From contig NZ_BPKW01000001.1 in NCBI RefSeq assembly GCF_019656015.1, positions 186,001 through 250,000 of the forward strand: a stretch of 64,000 nucleotides of DNA. Direction: 5' to 3'. Source of the DNA: Leuconostoc inhae (GTDB lineage: Bacteria; Bacillota; Bacilli; Lactobacillales; Lactobacillaceae). A program made the position numbers and the translations under genes. Shown here piece by piece: positions 17,541 to 25,544 of this stretch. The notes under the pieces are model-generated. The model was not told where the DNA came from. It ran no database searches and worked only from the letters and a program-made list of their open reading frames with translations. Every line of letters starts with the position of its first letter. Position 1 is the stretch's first letter.

Positions 17541-18503
17541 TTATTTTGTTGAATCGCGAATGACGAGTTGACCGTCAATAACAACACGTTGTATTTGTAT
17601 TGTGTTGTTATCACGCACTTTTCGAAATAGGCGATATAATTCTTTACCTGCCTCAAAAAAACTGAACTCAAAACTGGTGAGGTTTGGAGAAACTGTTTCG
17701 CTAAAATAGGATTGTCCGAAGCCGATATAACGTGGTGTTTGGTGTAAAGCAAAAGCTGATTGCATGGCACCAACGACAATACGATCAGTTGCACCTATAA
17801 TGAGATCAAAATTTTCCGCTACCATGGCTTGATAAGCTGACTGCTTAGCAATGTTAAGCTGAAAATCTGTGATGATCTCTTTATGTGGAATACCATTGAG
17901 AGCAGATTTTATACCACTGAAGCGGTCGTGACCGACAGCATAATCTAGTGACATATCAACATTTAAAAGCAAAACATTTTTTGGCGCTAATTTTTTGAGA
18001 TAAGCACCAACAGTTTTACCAGCATGAATGTCATTCATAATCACGCGATTAAAGTCGGCCTCATCTTGCCCTTGAATAACCGTAGGTAATTTTGATGCTT
18101 TTATCACGGAACGTATTTCGTCAGTTAAGTTAGCCGTGAGTATAATAAGGCCGCTAACATTTTGTGATTGTAACTTTTCAATAGCAGCCAATTCGCGAGC
18201 AGAATCTTGATAAATATTGATAATTAAAAAGGTATCATCTATATTTAATTCGTCCAAGCCTCTGAGCATGTCAGACTGTGCAATTGAATCTAAGCGGGGG
18301 ACAATGACGCCAATTGTGTGGTTGGTCTGCTGCTTTAAACTTTGTGCAAATGTATTTGGTGTGTAGTTATACTTTTTTACAATGCCATCAAGCTTTTCAC
18401 GAGTATGCACACTAACAGAGCCACCATTTAGATAGCGAGAAACTGTGCTTTTTGCGACGTTTGCAATCGTGGCAATATCGTTTATTGTAACTTTTTTATT
18501 CAT
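17541..18503 (-). CDS. scrR: LacI-family transcriptional regulator of the sucrose operon (ScrR-like)
   Basis: A 320-residue LacI-type repressor. The helix-turn-helix is at the extreme N-terminus (VTINDIATIANVAKSTVSRYLNGG), then the hinge and a periplasmic-binding-protein-like effector domain (IGVIVPRLDSIAQSDMLRGLDE onward). I place the start at 18503 because this gives the canonical MNKKVTINDIA opening; the frame extends 15 codons upstream to a TTG lacking a ribosome site. It diverges from scrA across a region with two palindromes. Effector is probably a sucrose or fructose phosphate, by analogy with ScrR. Confidence 0.88.
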   Translation of the reverse strand: MNKKVTINDIATIANVAKSTVSRYLNGGSVSVHTREKLDGIVKKYNYTPNTFAQSLKQQTNHTIGVIVPRLDSIAQSDMLRGLDELNIDDTFLIINIYQDSARELAAIEKLQSQNVSGLIILTANLTDEIRSVIKASKLPTVIQGQDEADFNRVIMNDIHAGKTVGAYLKKLAPKNVLLLNVDMSLDYAVGHDRFSGIKSALNGIPHKEIITDFQLNIAKQSAYQAMVAENFDLIIGATDRIVVGAMQSAFALHQTPRYIGFGQSYFSETVSPNLTSFEFSFFEAGKELYRLFRKVRDNNTIQIQRVVIDGQLVIRDSTK

Positions 18504-18575
18504 ACCTTTAATAATAGCAGAAAAAGCAAGATTAAGTTGGAATATCAATTTAATAAATAAAGTACTTGCAAATAT

Positions 18576-18595
18576 AATTGTAAGCGGTTACAATT
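18576..18595. promoter_or_regulatory. Operator/cre palindrome upstream of scrA
   Basis: Arms AATTGTAA and TTACAATT flank GCGG. The inner TGTAAGCGGTTACA (18579-18592) fits the CcpA cre consensus TGWNANCGNTNWCA exactly, and is also a plausible LacI-type ScrR operator. A TATAAT overlaps its left end (18573-18578). Confidence 0.75.
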
Positions 18596-18608
18596 ATAGT
18601 GTAATAAA

Positions 18609-18618
18609 GAACCGGTTC
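18609..18618. promoter_or_regulatory. Second palindromic operator upstream of scrA
   Basis: GAACCGGTTC is a perfect 10-bp palindrome with a central CG, typical of LacI-family operators, 62 bases before the scrA start. It lies downstream of the cre-like site and is a good candidate for ScrR itself. Confidence 0.6.
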
Positions 18619-18679
18619 CGTAAGTTGACTAATTTTGAAACGGAACATACTCATTTTTTATAGAGAGCAGGGAAAGACT

Positions 18680-20620
18680 ATGAAGTATAATGAAGTTGCG
18701 AATCGCGTTACGAAAGCGATTGGGAAAGATAACATTGTTGCTGCAGCTCACTGTGCCACGCGATTACGTCTGGTCGTTAAGGACGTTAAAAAAATTGATC
18801 AACCAGCTTTAGATGATGATCCAGATCTGAAGGGAACATTTAATGCCGGTGGACAATATCAAATAATCGTTGGACCTGGGGATGTTGACGGTGTTTACGA
18901 TGAATTCGTCAAATTAACTGGTGCCAAACAGGCAACAACGGATGACTTAAAAGAAATTGCTGCAAAATCTGGTAAGAAAAATCCATTAATGGATTTAATT
19001 AAAGTTTTGTCAGACATTTTTGTCCCATTGATTCCAGCCTTGGTTGCTGGTGGCTTGTTAATGGCGTTAAACAACATTTTAACGCAACCCTTTGGCGCTA
19101 AATCGTTAGTTGAAATGTATCCAAATATTCAGGGATTAGCAGAAATGGTTAATCTCATGGCATCAGCACCATTTGCATTCTTACCAATTTTAATTGGTAT
19201 CACAGCAACACGCCGATTTGGTGGGAATGAAATTCTTGGTGCCGCAGCTGGTATGATGCTTGTTATGCCAAGCCTGATTAACGGATATGGTGTGGCAGAG
19301 GCAGTTGCTACTGGTAAGATGCCATCTTGGGATTTGTTTGGTTTGTCAGTTGCACAGGCGGGCTATCAAGGACAAGTATTACCAATCATTGGTGTTGCGT
19401 TTATCTTGGCAACGCTTGAAAAGTTTTTCCATAAGCACTTAAAAGGGGCAATTGACTTTACCTTTACGCCCATGCTATCACTTTTGATTACAGGATTTGT
19501 CACGTTTATTGTTGTTGGTCCGGTATTACGTGTTGTGTCAAACGGAATTACAGATGGCTTGGTTTGGTTGGTGACCACATTTGGTTTCGTCGGATATGGT
19601 GTATTTGGTTCATTTTATTCAGCGATTGTTATTACTGGTTTACACCAAAGTTTCCCAGCTATTGAAACACAATTGCTGGCAAATATTGCTAAAACAGGTG
19701 GTGACTTTATTTTCCCAATCGCTACAGCGGCAAACGTTGCTCAAGGTGCCGCAACATTTGCGATATACTTCTTGGCTAAGGGCAACACAAAGTTACGCGC
19801 ATTATCATCGTCAGCGGGTGCCTCTGCTATGCTAGGTATTACTGAACCTGCTTTATTCGGTGTTAACTTAAAATACCGTTTTCCATTCTTTATTGCATTA
19901 GGGTCATCAGGTGTGGCTAGTTTGGTTATGGGCTTGTTTCATGTGATGTCTTCATCATTAGGACCTGCGGGTGTTATTGGATTCATTGCAATTCCAACTA
20001 ACAAGTGGATTGGTTTCTTTTTAGCAGTCATTGTTAGCTTTAGTTTATCGTTTGTAGTAACATTGATTTACGGTCGTTCACATATGCCTGAAGTCAATGC
20101 TGCAACAGTAACAACTGTACATCCAAATCAGGTAGATGGTTTTGAAATTAATGCACCAGTTGCTGGTGAACTTGTTGACATGACAACTGTTAAAGATGCA
20201 GTATTTTCAAGTGGTATGATGGGTAAAGGCATTGCCATTGAACCAGAAGATGATAAAATATTTGCACCAATTGATGGTGAAATTACGGTTGCGTATGCAA
20301 CAAAACATGCATACGGTTTGAAATCAAGCGATGGTGTTGAGGTGTTGATTCATATTGGTATTGATACAGTTAATTTGGACGGTAAAGGATTTACTAGTCA
20401 AGTTACACAAGGACAACAAGTTCATAAAGGTGATTTACTTGGTACTTTTGATAAACAGGTTATCGTAGATGCTGGATATCCGGTAACTACAATGGTTATT
20501 GTTACAAACACGAATGATTTTTCAGACGTTGCCTTAGATACAACTTATGGCAACACGGTACAATCTAGTGATGTCATTATGACTGCTGTACCAAAAATTA
20601 GTACGACTACTGAAGCGTAA
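18680..20620 (+). CDS. scrA: Sucrose-specific PTS enzyme IIBCA
   Basis: Imports and phosphorylates sucrose to sucrose-6-phosphate. The 646-residue protein has domains in order IIB (about 1-85, phosphorylated Cys25 in AAHCATRLR), IIC (about 105-470, roughly ten membrane helices, with GITEPALFGVNLKYR), and IIA (about 500-640, with active His558 in VLIHIGIDTVNL and the helper His in KHAYGL). The ATG at 18680 has an AGGGAAAG site; the frame opens 15 codons earlier without one. scrB follows by 10 bases, which supports sucrose over trehalose or beta-glucosides. Controlled by the divergent LacI regulator and probably CcpA. Confidence 0.93.
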   Translation: MKYNEVANRVTKAIGKDNIVAAAHCATRLRLVVKDVKKIDQPALDDDPDLKGTFNAGGQYQIIVGPGDVDGVYDEFVKLTGAKQATTDDLKEIAAKSGKKNPLMDLIKVLSDIFVPLIPALVAGGLLMALNNILTQPFGAKSLVEMYPNIQGLAEMVNLMASAPFAFLPILIGITATRRFGGNEILGAAAGMMLVMPSLINGYGVAEAVATGKMPSWDLFGLSVAQAGYQGQVLPIIGVAFILATLEKFFHKHLKGAIDFTFTPMLSLLITGFVTFIVVGPVLRVVSNGITDGLVWLVTTFGFVGYGVFGSFYSAIVITGLHQSFPAIETQLLANIAKTGGDFIFPIATAANVAQGAATFAIYFLAKGNTKLRALSSSAGASAMLGITEPALFGVNLKYRFPFFIALGSSGVASLVMGLFHVMSSSLGPAGVIGFIAIPTNKWIGFFLAVIVSFSLSFVVTLIYGRSHMPEVNAATVTTVHPNQVDGFEINAPVAGELVDMTTVKDAVFSSGMMGKGIAIEPEDDKIFAPIDGEITVAYATKHAYGLKSSDGVEVLIHIGIDTVNLDGKGFTSQVTQGQQVHKGDLLGTFDKQVIVDAGYPVTTMVIVTNTNDFSDVALDTTYGNTVQSSDVIMTAVPKISTTTEA

Positions 20621-20630
20621 GGGGAGATTA

Positions 20631-21896
20631 ATGCTAGTTACAAATGATACAGTGAATTTTGAGAAATTCCATTTATATCCTACCACAGGATTATTAAATG
20701 ACCCCAATGGCTTAATATTTTTTAAGGGACAATATCATGTGTTTTATCAATGGAATCCACATGCCTGTGATCATACGTATAAAGAGTGGGGACATTTCGT
20801 TTCTGACGATTTAAAAGAGTGGCAACGTGTTGAAACTGCGTTGAAACCGTCTCTTGAAAATTTGGATAGTGCAGGTATATACTCGGGCACAGCTTTTGTA
20901 CATGACGAACGCTTATACGTCTTTTATACGGGAAATGTTCGCGATAGCTCGGGGCACAGTGTGAAATCATCACAAATGTGGGCAGTCAGTGATGATGGCA
21001 TTCATTTTAAAAAGCTCGGTGAATTATTTCCGCATCCAAATGGATTTACGAAAGACGTTCGTGATCCTATGGTCTGGCAAGGAAAAAATGGCCATTATTT
21101 TCTAATATTGGGAGCCCAACATAGCAATAAAATTGGTGATATTATTATCTATGAATCAATTGATTTTAAAAAATGGGCTTATCGTGGATCATTAATTGAA
21201 GATCAATTATTAGATGTACGTGGATATATGTTAGAATGTCCGAGTTTTATTGAAGTTGATGGCAAACAGATTTTAATGTTTTCACCTCAAGGCCTCGCTG
21301 CAGATCCGACAAATAATCGTTATGAAAACATTCATAATACGGGCTATGTAATTGGGCAATTTGATGAAAAAAAGGCGCGATTCAAAGTTATAACAGATTT
21401 TAAAGAAGTTGATCACGGATTTGAATTCTACGCCCCCCAAACTATGGTTGCGCCAAATGGTCGGCGTATTATGTGGGGGTGGGCAGGCATGATGACACCT
21501 GAACGTGAAGCAGCTGTGCCCACCATTCATGCTCAGAAATGGGTACATGTGTTAAGTTTGCCACGCGAGCTACATGTGAATGATAAGTTACAACTGGTAC
21601 AACAACCAATTACTGAAATTATTGATACAACTGTCTTGAATGCGTTTGATAATGTGGGTGTTGGTCAGTACCGTGTAGAAACAACGACTGATTGGACTAT
21701 AAAACTTAGCGATTATGCCACACTGACACGACGTCATAATGACTTAATATTTGAGAGACAGCAATGGGAATCGAGTCAAGTTGAAACCAGGCAATTAACG
21801 GGTGATTTAAATAATTTACTTTTAATTGTAGATGTTGATGTGATTGAAGCTTACACTGAAGATGGTTTAAGTGTCATGACAGCAAGATGGTTTTGA
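20631..21896 (+). CDS. scrB: Sucrose-6-phosphate hydrolase (GH32)
   Basis: Splits sucrose-6-phosphate into glucose-6-phosphate and fructose after uptake by ScrA. The 421-residue protein has the GH32 nucleophile motif GLLNDPNG (Asp24), the FYQWNP block, IYSGTA, the transition-state motif RDP and the acid/base Glu in MLECPS. The C-terminal beta-sandwich is short but ends with the usual strand (AYTEDGLSVMTARWF). At 421 residues it is shorter than the 450-490 common in the family; nothing catalytic is missing. It ends at a strong bidirectional terminator. Confidence 0.93.
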   Translation: MLVTNDTVNFEKFHLYPTTGLLNDPNGLIFFKGQYHVFYQWNPHACDHTYKEWGHFVSDDLKEWQRVETALKPSLENLDSAGIYSGTAFVHDERLYVFYTGNVRDSSGHSVKSSQMWAVSDDGIHFKKLGELFPHPNGFTKDVRDPMVWQGKNGHYFLILGAQHSNKIGDIIIYESIDFKKWAYRGSLIEDQLLDVRGYMLECPSFIEVDGKQILMFSPQGLAADPTNNRYENIHNTGYVIGQFDEKKARFKVITDFKEVDHGFEFYAPQTMVAPNGRRIMWGWAGMMTPEREAAVPTIHAQKWVHVLSLPRELHVNDKLQLVQQPITEIIDTTVLNAFDNVGVGQYRVETTTDWTIKLSDYATLTRRHNDLIFERQQWESSQVETRQLTGDLNNLLLIVDVDVIEAYTEDGLSVMTARWF

Positions 21897-21906
21897 ACAA
21901 TACTAA

Positions 21907-21950
21907 ATAAGAAAACTAGGTAAGCGCTTGATCTTACCTAGTTTTCTTAT
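21907..21950. terminator. Bidirectional terminator between scrB and the RNase H-like gene
   Basis: A perfect 18-bp stem (core 21909-21924 / 21933-21948) with loop CGCTTGAT, flanked by A-rich and T-rich sequence. The right arm contains the stop codon of the convergent gene. Confidence 0.88.
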
Positions 21951-22324
21951 TTTAATGCCTGTAATGCAAGATTATGGGCACCTAAATTTTCTTTTTCAGG
22001 TAACCATTGGCTTAAAAATAAGTCATATGATGATGTTAATGCGTTAATTTCATCAACATAAATTTGATAATGTTTAGCATAATTTTTATGGATGGCATCA
22101 ATCATTATTTGAGAATCACTATACAGTTGTATGACGTCCATTGTCTTATAAAGTGTTTTTAGTGCCCAAATCAATGCAAGAAACTCGGCTTCTTGATTGT
22201 TTTTAGTATAGGGTAAGGCGCTTTTGAGTTGGCGTTGTTTTTTATTGGTAATAATAACTGCGCCAGCAGCGCTTTGTCCAGTTTGTATATTACGGGCTGC
22301 GTCAACAAAAATTTTGATCATCAT
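21947..22324 (-). CDS. RNase HI-like domain protein
   Basis: A 125-residue protein with the RNase H fold of the YpdQ/YpeP or reverse-transcriptase-like group. Visible acidic residues: Asp8 (IFVDAA), Glu47 (KNNQEAEFLAL) and Asp70 (LYSDSQ). The fourth position, normally Asp in an ADxLA motif, reads AHNLA (His117), so nuclease activity is uncertain. Two adjacent ATGs are possible; the second has better spacing from GAGAG. It converges on scrB through a shared hairpin. No signal peptide or membrane helix. Confidence 0.8.
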   Translation of the reverse strand: MMIKIFVDAARNIQTGQSAAGAVIITNKKQRQLKSALPYTKNNQEAEFLALIWALKTLYKTMDVIQLYSDSQIMIDAIHKNYAKHYQIYVDEINALTSSYDLFLSQWLPEKENLGAHNLALQALK

Positions 22325-22506
22325 GTCTCTCTTAATGGAATAATTTATGCATTCCTTGGTTGATTAAAGTATACCTTGTTTTCCGAGAAAAGTTATCAAA
22401 TGACAATCAAAATCCATGGTAAAATAGACTAAGGCATTGATTTCATAGATATATTGCTATTCCGTGAACAAGCCATATTTTATCGTGATGAAACTGGAGT
22501 AAAAAA

Positions 22507-22908
22507 ATGATTCCTAAACGTGGATTCTTTCAACCACTAGATATAACAGGACAAATAGGTTGGCTTTGGTGGTTTATATTGTTTATGGCCGGTATCATAG
22601 TATGGAGTGAGACGGCCTTTAAATTAGAAATAGTGCCGATCGTTTATCTCTTACTGATGCTGGTACTAGGCATCGTAATTATTTTACGCCGTCGTATTTA
22701 TGTTGCGGGTGCACAATTGTTTTTGGGACGTGTTTTTGTCTCAGATTACGAAAAAATTTCTCTTACAACAATGGTTAACTGGCAACTAAATGGCCGTGTG
22801 TTATCGTTTACACGTGCTGGCCGGTCGCGTAAATACTGGCTCAGTCAAAATATTGCAAAGCAAATTAAGGAATACATGACTACTCATGACAAAAAAGATA
22901 ACAATTAA
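22507..22908 (+). CDS. EbsA-like small membrane protein
   Basis: A 133-residue protein with two adjacent transmembrane helices (about 18-40 and 42-62), followed by a cytosolic beta-rich PH-like segment (RRRIYVAGAQLFLGR, FTRAGRSRKYWLS). Layout and its site beside an RNase H-like gene and rluD agree with the EbsA family of lactobacilli and enterococci. The old 'pore-forming' label for EbsA is not well founded, and I make no functional claim. The stop overlaps rluD by 23 bases. A TAAAAT -10-like element lies about 80 bases upstream. Confidence 0.7.
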   Translation: MIPKRGFFQPLDITGQIGWLWWFILFMAGIIVWSETAFKLEIVPIVYLLLMLVLGIVIILRRRIYVAGAQLFLGRVFVSDYEKISLTTMVNWQLNGRVLSFTRAGRSRKYWLSQNIAKQIKEYMTTHDKKDNN

Positions 22909-23812
22909 TATCGTTGACCAAATAGGTCGTATTGATGTAATTTTAGCAAAAGAAAATTTACCATACTCGCGTACAACATTAGCAGATTGGTTACAAACCG
23001 GACATATTTTAGTAAATGGTGTTCAGGTGAAACGGGCCTATAAAGTAATAGCAGGTGATGTAATCAACATTTTACCACCAGAAGTGACAACGACTGAAAT
23101 CATTGCTGAAAATATACCACTTGAGATTGTTTATGAAGATAATGATATTTTGGTTGTTGATAAACCTCAGGGAATGGTTGTCCATCCCGCTGCAGGACAT
23201 AGCTCGGGTACATTAGTTAACGCCTTACTCTATCATTCGCCATTGTCTACAATTAACGGTGAATTTAGACCAGGTATTGTTCACCGTATTGATCGTGATA
23301 CCAGTGGTTTATTAATGGTCGCAAAAAATGATCAGGCACATCAAGCGCTTTCAGCACAACTTAAAGCACATAAAAATGATCGCATTTATTATGCATTAGT
23401 ACGTGGTGAGTTTGTTGAAAATTCCGGTACAATTAATGCCCCGATTGGTCGCCATAAAGTAGATCGTAAAAAACAAGCTGTGCAAGAAGGTGGCCGTGAG
23501 GCAATAACACATTTTGAAGTCATTAAACGGTATGTTGGTTATACATTGTTAAAAGTACGTTTAGAAACAGGTCGGACACATCAAATTCGTGTACACATGA
23601 CATATATTGGTCATCCAGTGGTTGGTGATCCCGTTTATGGTTCTGCTCAAAATCTAGCTGGGGTAGTTCTGAAAGGGCAGATGTTGCATGCTAAAACATT
23701 GTCATTAACGCAACCAAAAACCGGAAAAGAATTAATATTTGATAGTGCACTGCCGAATTATTTTACAAATGCTTTAGCAACATTAACACCAATTATTCAA
23801 AACGATAATTAA
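22886..23812 (+). CDS. rluD: RluD-family 23S rRNA pseudouridine synthase
   Basis: Predicted to make pseudouridines in 23S rRNA. The 308-residue protein has an N-terminal S4 RNA-binding domain (about 12-75: RIDVILAKENLPYSRTTL, GHILVNG) and the catalytic RluA/D domain with the signature HRIDRDTSGLLMVAKN carrying the catalytic Asp near residue 138, then GRTHQIRVHM and GHPVVGDPVYG. Its start lies inside the EbsA-like gene. pyrR follows 48 bases downstream, the same neighbour as in other Firmicutes. An lspA gene, often just before rluD, is not present. Confidence 0.93.
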   Translation: MTKKITINIVDQIGRIDVILAKENLPYSRTTLADWLQTGHILVNGVQVKRAYKVIAGDVINILPPEVTTTEIIAENIPLEIVYEDNDILVVDKPQGMVVHPAAGHSSGTLVNALLYHSPLSTINGEFRPGIVHRIDRDTSGLLMVAKNDQAHQALSAQLKAHKNDRIYYALVRGEFVENSGTINAPIGRHKVDRKKQAVQEGGREAITHFEVIKRYVGYTLLKVRLETGRTHQIRVHMTYIGHPVVGDPVYGSAQNLAGVVLKGQMLHAKTLSLTQPKTGKELIFDSALPNYFTNALATLTPIIQNDN

Positions 23813-23860
23813 CTGATTTGAAGGGAGAAGTGTGTTGTTTAAATAACATACGCAACTATT

Positions 23861-24388
23861 ATGACAAATAAAGAAGTACTTGATAATGCCTCATTACAAC
23901 GGGCATTGACGCGTATTACATATGAAATTATTGAACGAAATAAAGGTGGACAAGATTTAATTCTTGTTGGTATTAAAACGCGCGGTGAGTTTTTAGCACA
24001 ACGAATTGCTAGTCGTTTAGAACAACTAGAAGGTGTGAAAATTCCTGTTATGGCAATTGACATCACTAATTTTCGTGATGATGTTTTGAATCAAGACTAT
24101 AGTCTTGGTTTGAATGAAGATGAAAAAAATAATATTGCTGATAAAAATATTGTTTTGATTGATGATGTCTTATTTACTGGGCGAACAATACGCGCTGCGT
24201 TGGATGCTTTGATACATATAGGGCGACCCAATAGCATTTCCTTGGCTGTTTTGGTAGATCGTGGTCATCGTGAATTACCCATACGTGCAGATTTTGTTGG
24301 TAAAAATATTCCAACAGCGCAAAATGAAAAAATCAAAGTACTGGTTCAAGAAATTGATGGCCGCGATGCCGTCGAAATCGTACATTAA
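23861..24388 (+). CDS. pyrR: Pyrimidine operon attenuation regulator / uracil phosphoribosyltransferase
   Basis: In Firmicutes PyrR binds pyr mRNA in the presence of UMP to promote termination, and it has UPRT activity. The 175-residue protein has the type I PRTase fold with the PRPP motif [20 protein letters not shown] and the basic [12 protein letters not shown] segment ([16 protein letters not shown]) that lines the RNA-binding side. I do not see the conserved PyrR-binding RNA loop in the leader before it nor in the 73 bases before carA. Its neighbours downstream are the unusual carA/carB-like genes. Confidence 0.94.
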   Translation: MTNKEVLDNASLQRALTRITYEIIERNKGGQDLILVGIKTRGEFLAQRIASRLEQLEGVKIPVMAIDITNFRDDVLNQDYSLGLNEDEKNNIADKNIVLIDDVLFTGRTIRAALDALIHIGRPNSISLAVLVDRGHRELPIRADFVGKNIPTAQNEKIKVLVQEIDGRDAVEIVH

Positions 24389-24461
24389 GAGGAGATGTAG
24401 GTACACAGCGTTCGGAGTAACAATTTTCCTGATGATGTGGATTTACAAGTGTAAAAATATG

Positions 24462-25544
24462 ATGCAACGTCACTTAATTCTTGAAGATGGGACGGTATTT
24501 CCGGGACTTGGTTTTGGCGCTCCGGCAACCACTTTTGGAGAAATTATTTTTCATACTGCCATGACTGGCTATCAAGAAATCATTACTGACCCAATATATG
24601 ATGGGCAAATGATTGTTTTTGCGATGCCTGTTGTTGGCGCATCTGGCATTCATGCAGAAGCTTACGAATCAGTTAAACCAACTATTAGTGGTATGATCGT
24701 TCATGATTTAGCTGAAGTATCTGTCAATCGCCAACGCCGTATGAATTTAGACCGTTTTTTAAAGCAACATAATATTCCTGGACTATATCAAGTTGATACA
24801 CGTCAACTGATTAGGCATTTACGTGAGACCGGACCACAAAAAGCGAGCATCGTTGATTTTGCGGATGAACATGCTATTGATCAATTGGTTGCAACTGTTT
24901 TGACGAATAAACAGGTTCAAAGCACTTCAACGCCAAAACCGTACGCTAATCCTGGCCGTGGCCGTCACATTGTTGTCATTGATTTTGGGCTAAAACATGG
25001 CATTTTGCGTATGTTAGGTGATTATGATGCTAACGTGTCAGTATTACCCTATACCACGAGTGTGGCAGAAGTTTTGACCTTGGATCCGGACGGCATTATT
25101 TTATCTACTGGTCCCGGCGATCCCAGAACCTTGCCAGACAGTGTGTTAACGTTAATTCGTGTTTTACAATCTAAAGTACCCATGTTAGGCATTGGCCTAG
25201 GACATGAATTATTTGCGTTAGCAAATGGCGCAGAACTGATGCCGTTACCCTCAGAACATCATGGTATGAACCATCCCATTCAAGAAATTATTACACGTCA
25301 AATTTTTTACGCAATGCAGGGTCAAGGTTATGCCGTGGATGCGTCATCCATTAACCGTAAAAAGTTATTTGTGACTTACCGTGATCTTGTAGACGGTGCA
25401 GTTCAAGGATTACGACATCGTGAATTTCCAGCTTTTAGTGTACAATTTTTTCCTGATGCTGCGCCAGGTCCGCTTGAAGCAACAACTGTATTTGCAGATT
25501 TCTTTGAAACGGTAGAAGATTATGTCGAACATTACAATCAATAA
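24462..25544 (+). CDS. CarA-like protein (carbamoyl-phosphate synthase small subunit homologue) lacking the glutaminase triad
   Basis: A 360-residue protein, full length for CarA. The N-terminal CPSase small domain is well kept (HLILEDGTVFPG, FHTAMTGYQE, GMIVHDLAE, YQVDTRQLIRHLRETG). The C-terminal class I amidotransferase fold is present, but its catalytic residues are replaced: the nucleophile motif GICLGHQ reads GIGLGHE (Gly245), and QYHPEA reads QFFPDA (Phe330, Asp332); the substrate block QNHGYAVD reads QGQGYAVD. It therefore cannot hydrolyse glutamine by the known mechanism. The frame is intact. The start is ambiguous (ATG 24459 or 24462; weak ribosome site). It overlaps the next gene by 23 bases. 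Confidence 0.85.
   Translation: MQRHLILEDGTVFPGLGFGAPATTFGEIIFHTAMTGYQEIITDPIYDGQMIVFAMPVVGASGIHAEAYESVKPTISGMIVHDLAEVSVNRQRRMNLDRFLKQHNIPGLYQVDTRQLIRHLRETGPQKASIVDFADEHAIDQLVATVLTNKQVQSTSTPKPYANPGRGRHIVVIDFGLKHGILRMLGDYDANVSVLPYTTSVAEVLTLDPDGIILSTGPGDPRTLPDSVLTLIRVLQSKVPMLGIGLGHELFALANGAELMPLPSEHHGMNHPIQEIITRQIFYAMQGQGYAVDASSINRKKLFVTYRDLVDGAVQGLRHREFPAFSVQFFPDAAPGPLEATTVFADFFETVEDYVEHYNQ

Noticed and set aside
24261-24461. The long upstream extension of the CarA-like frame
   Set aside because: It overlaps pyrR in another frame and carries no CarA similarity; the family N-terminus begins at 24462.
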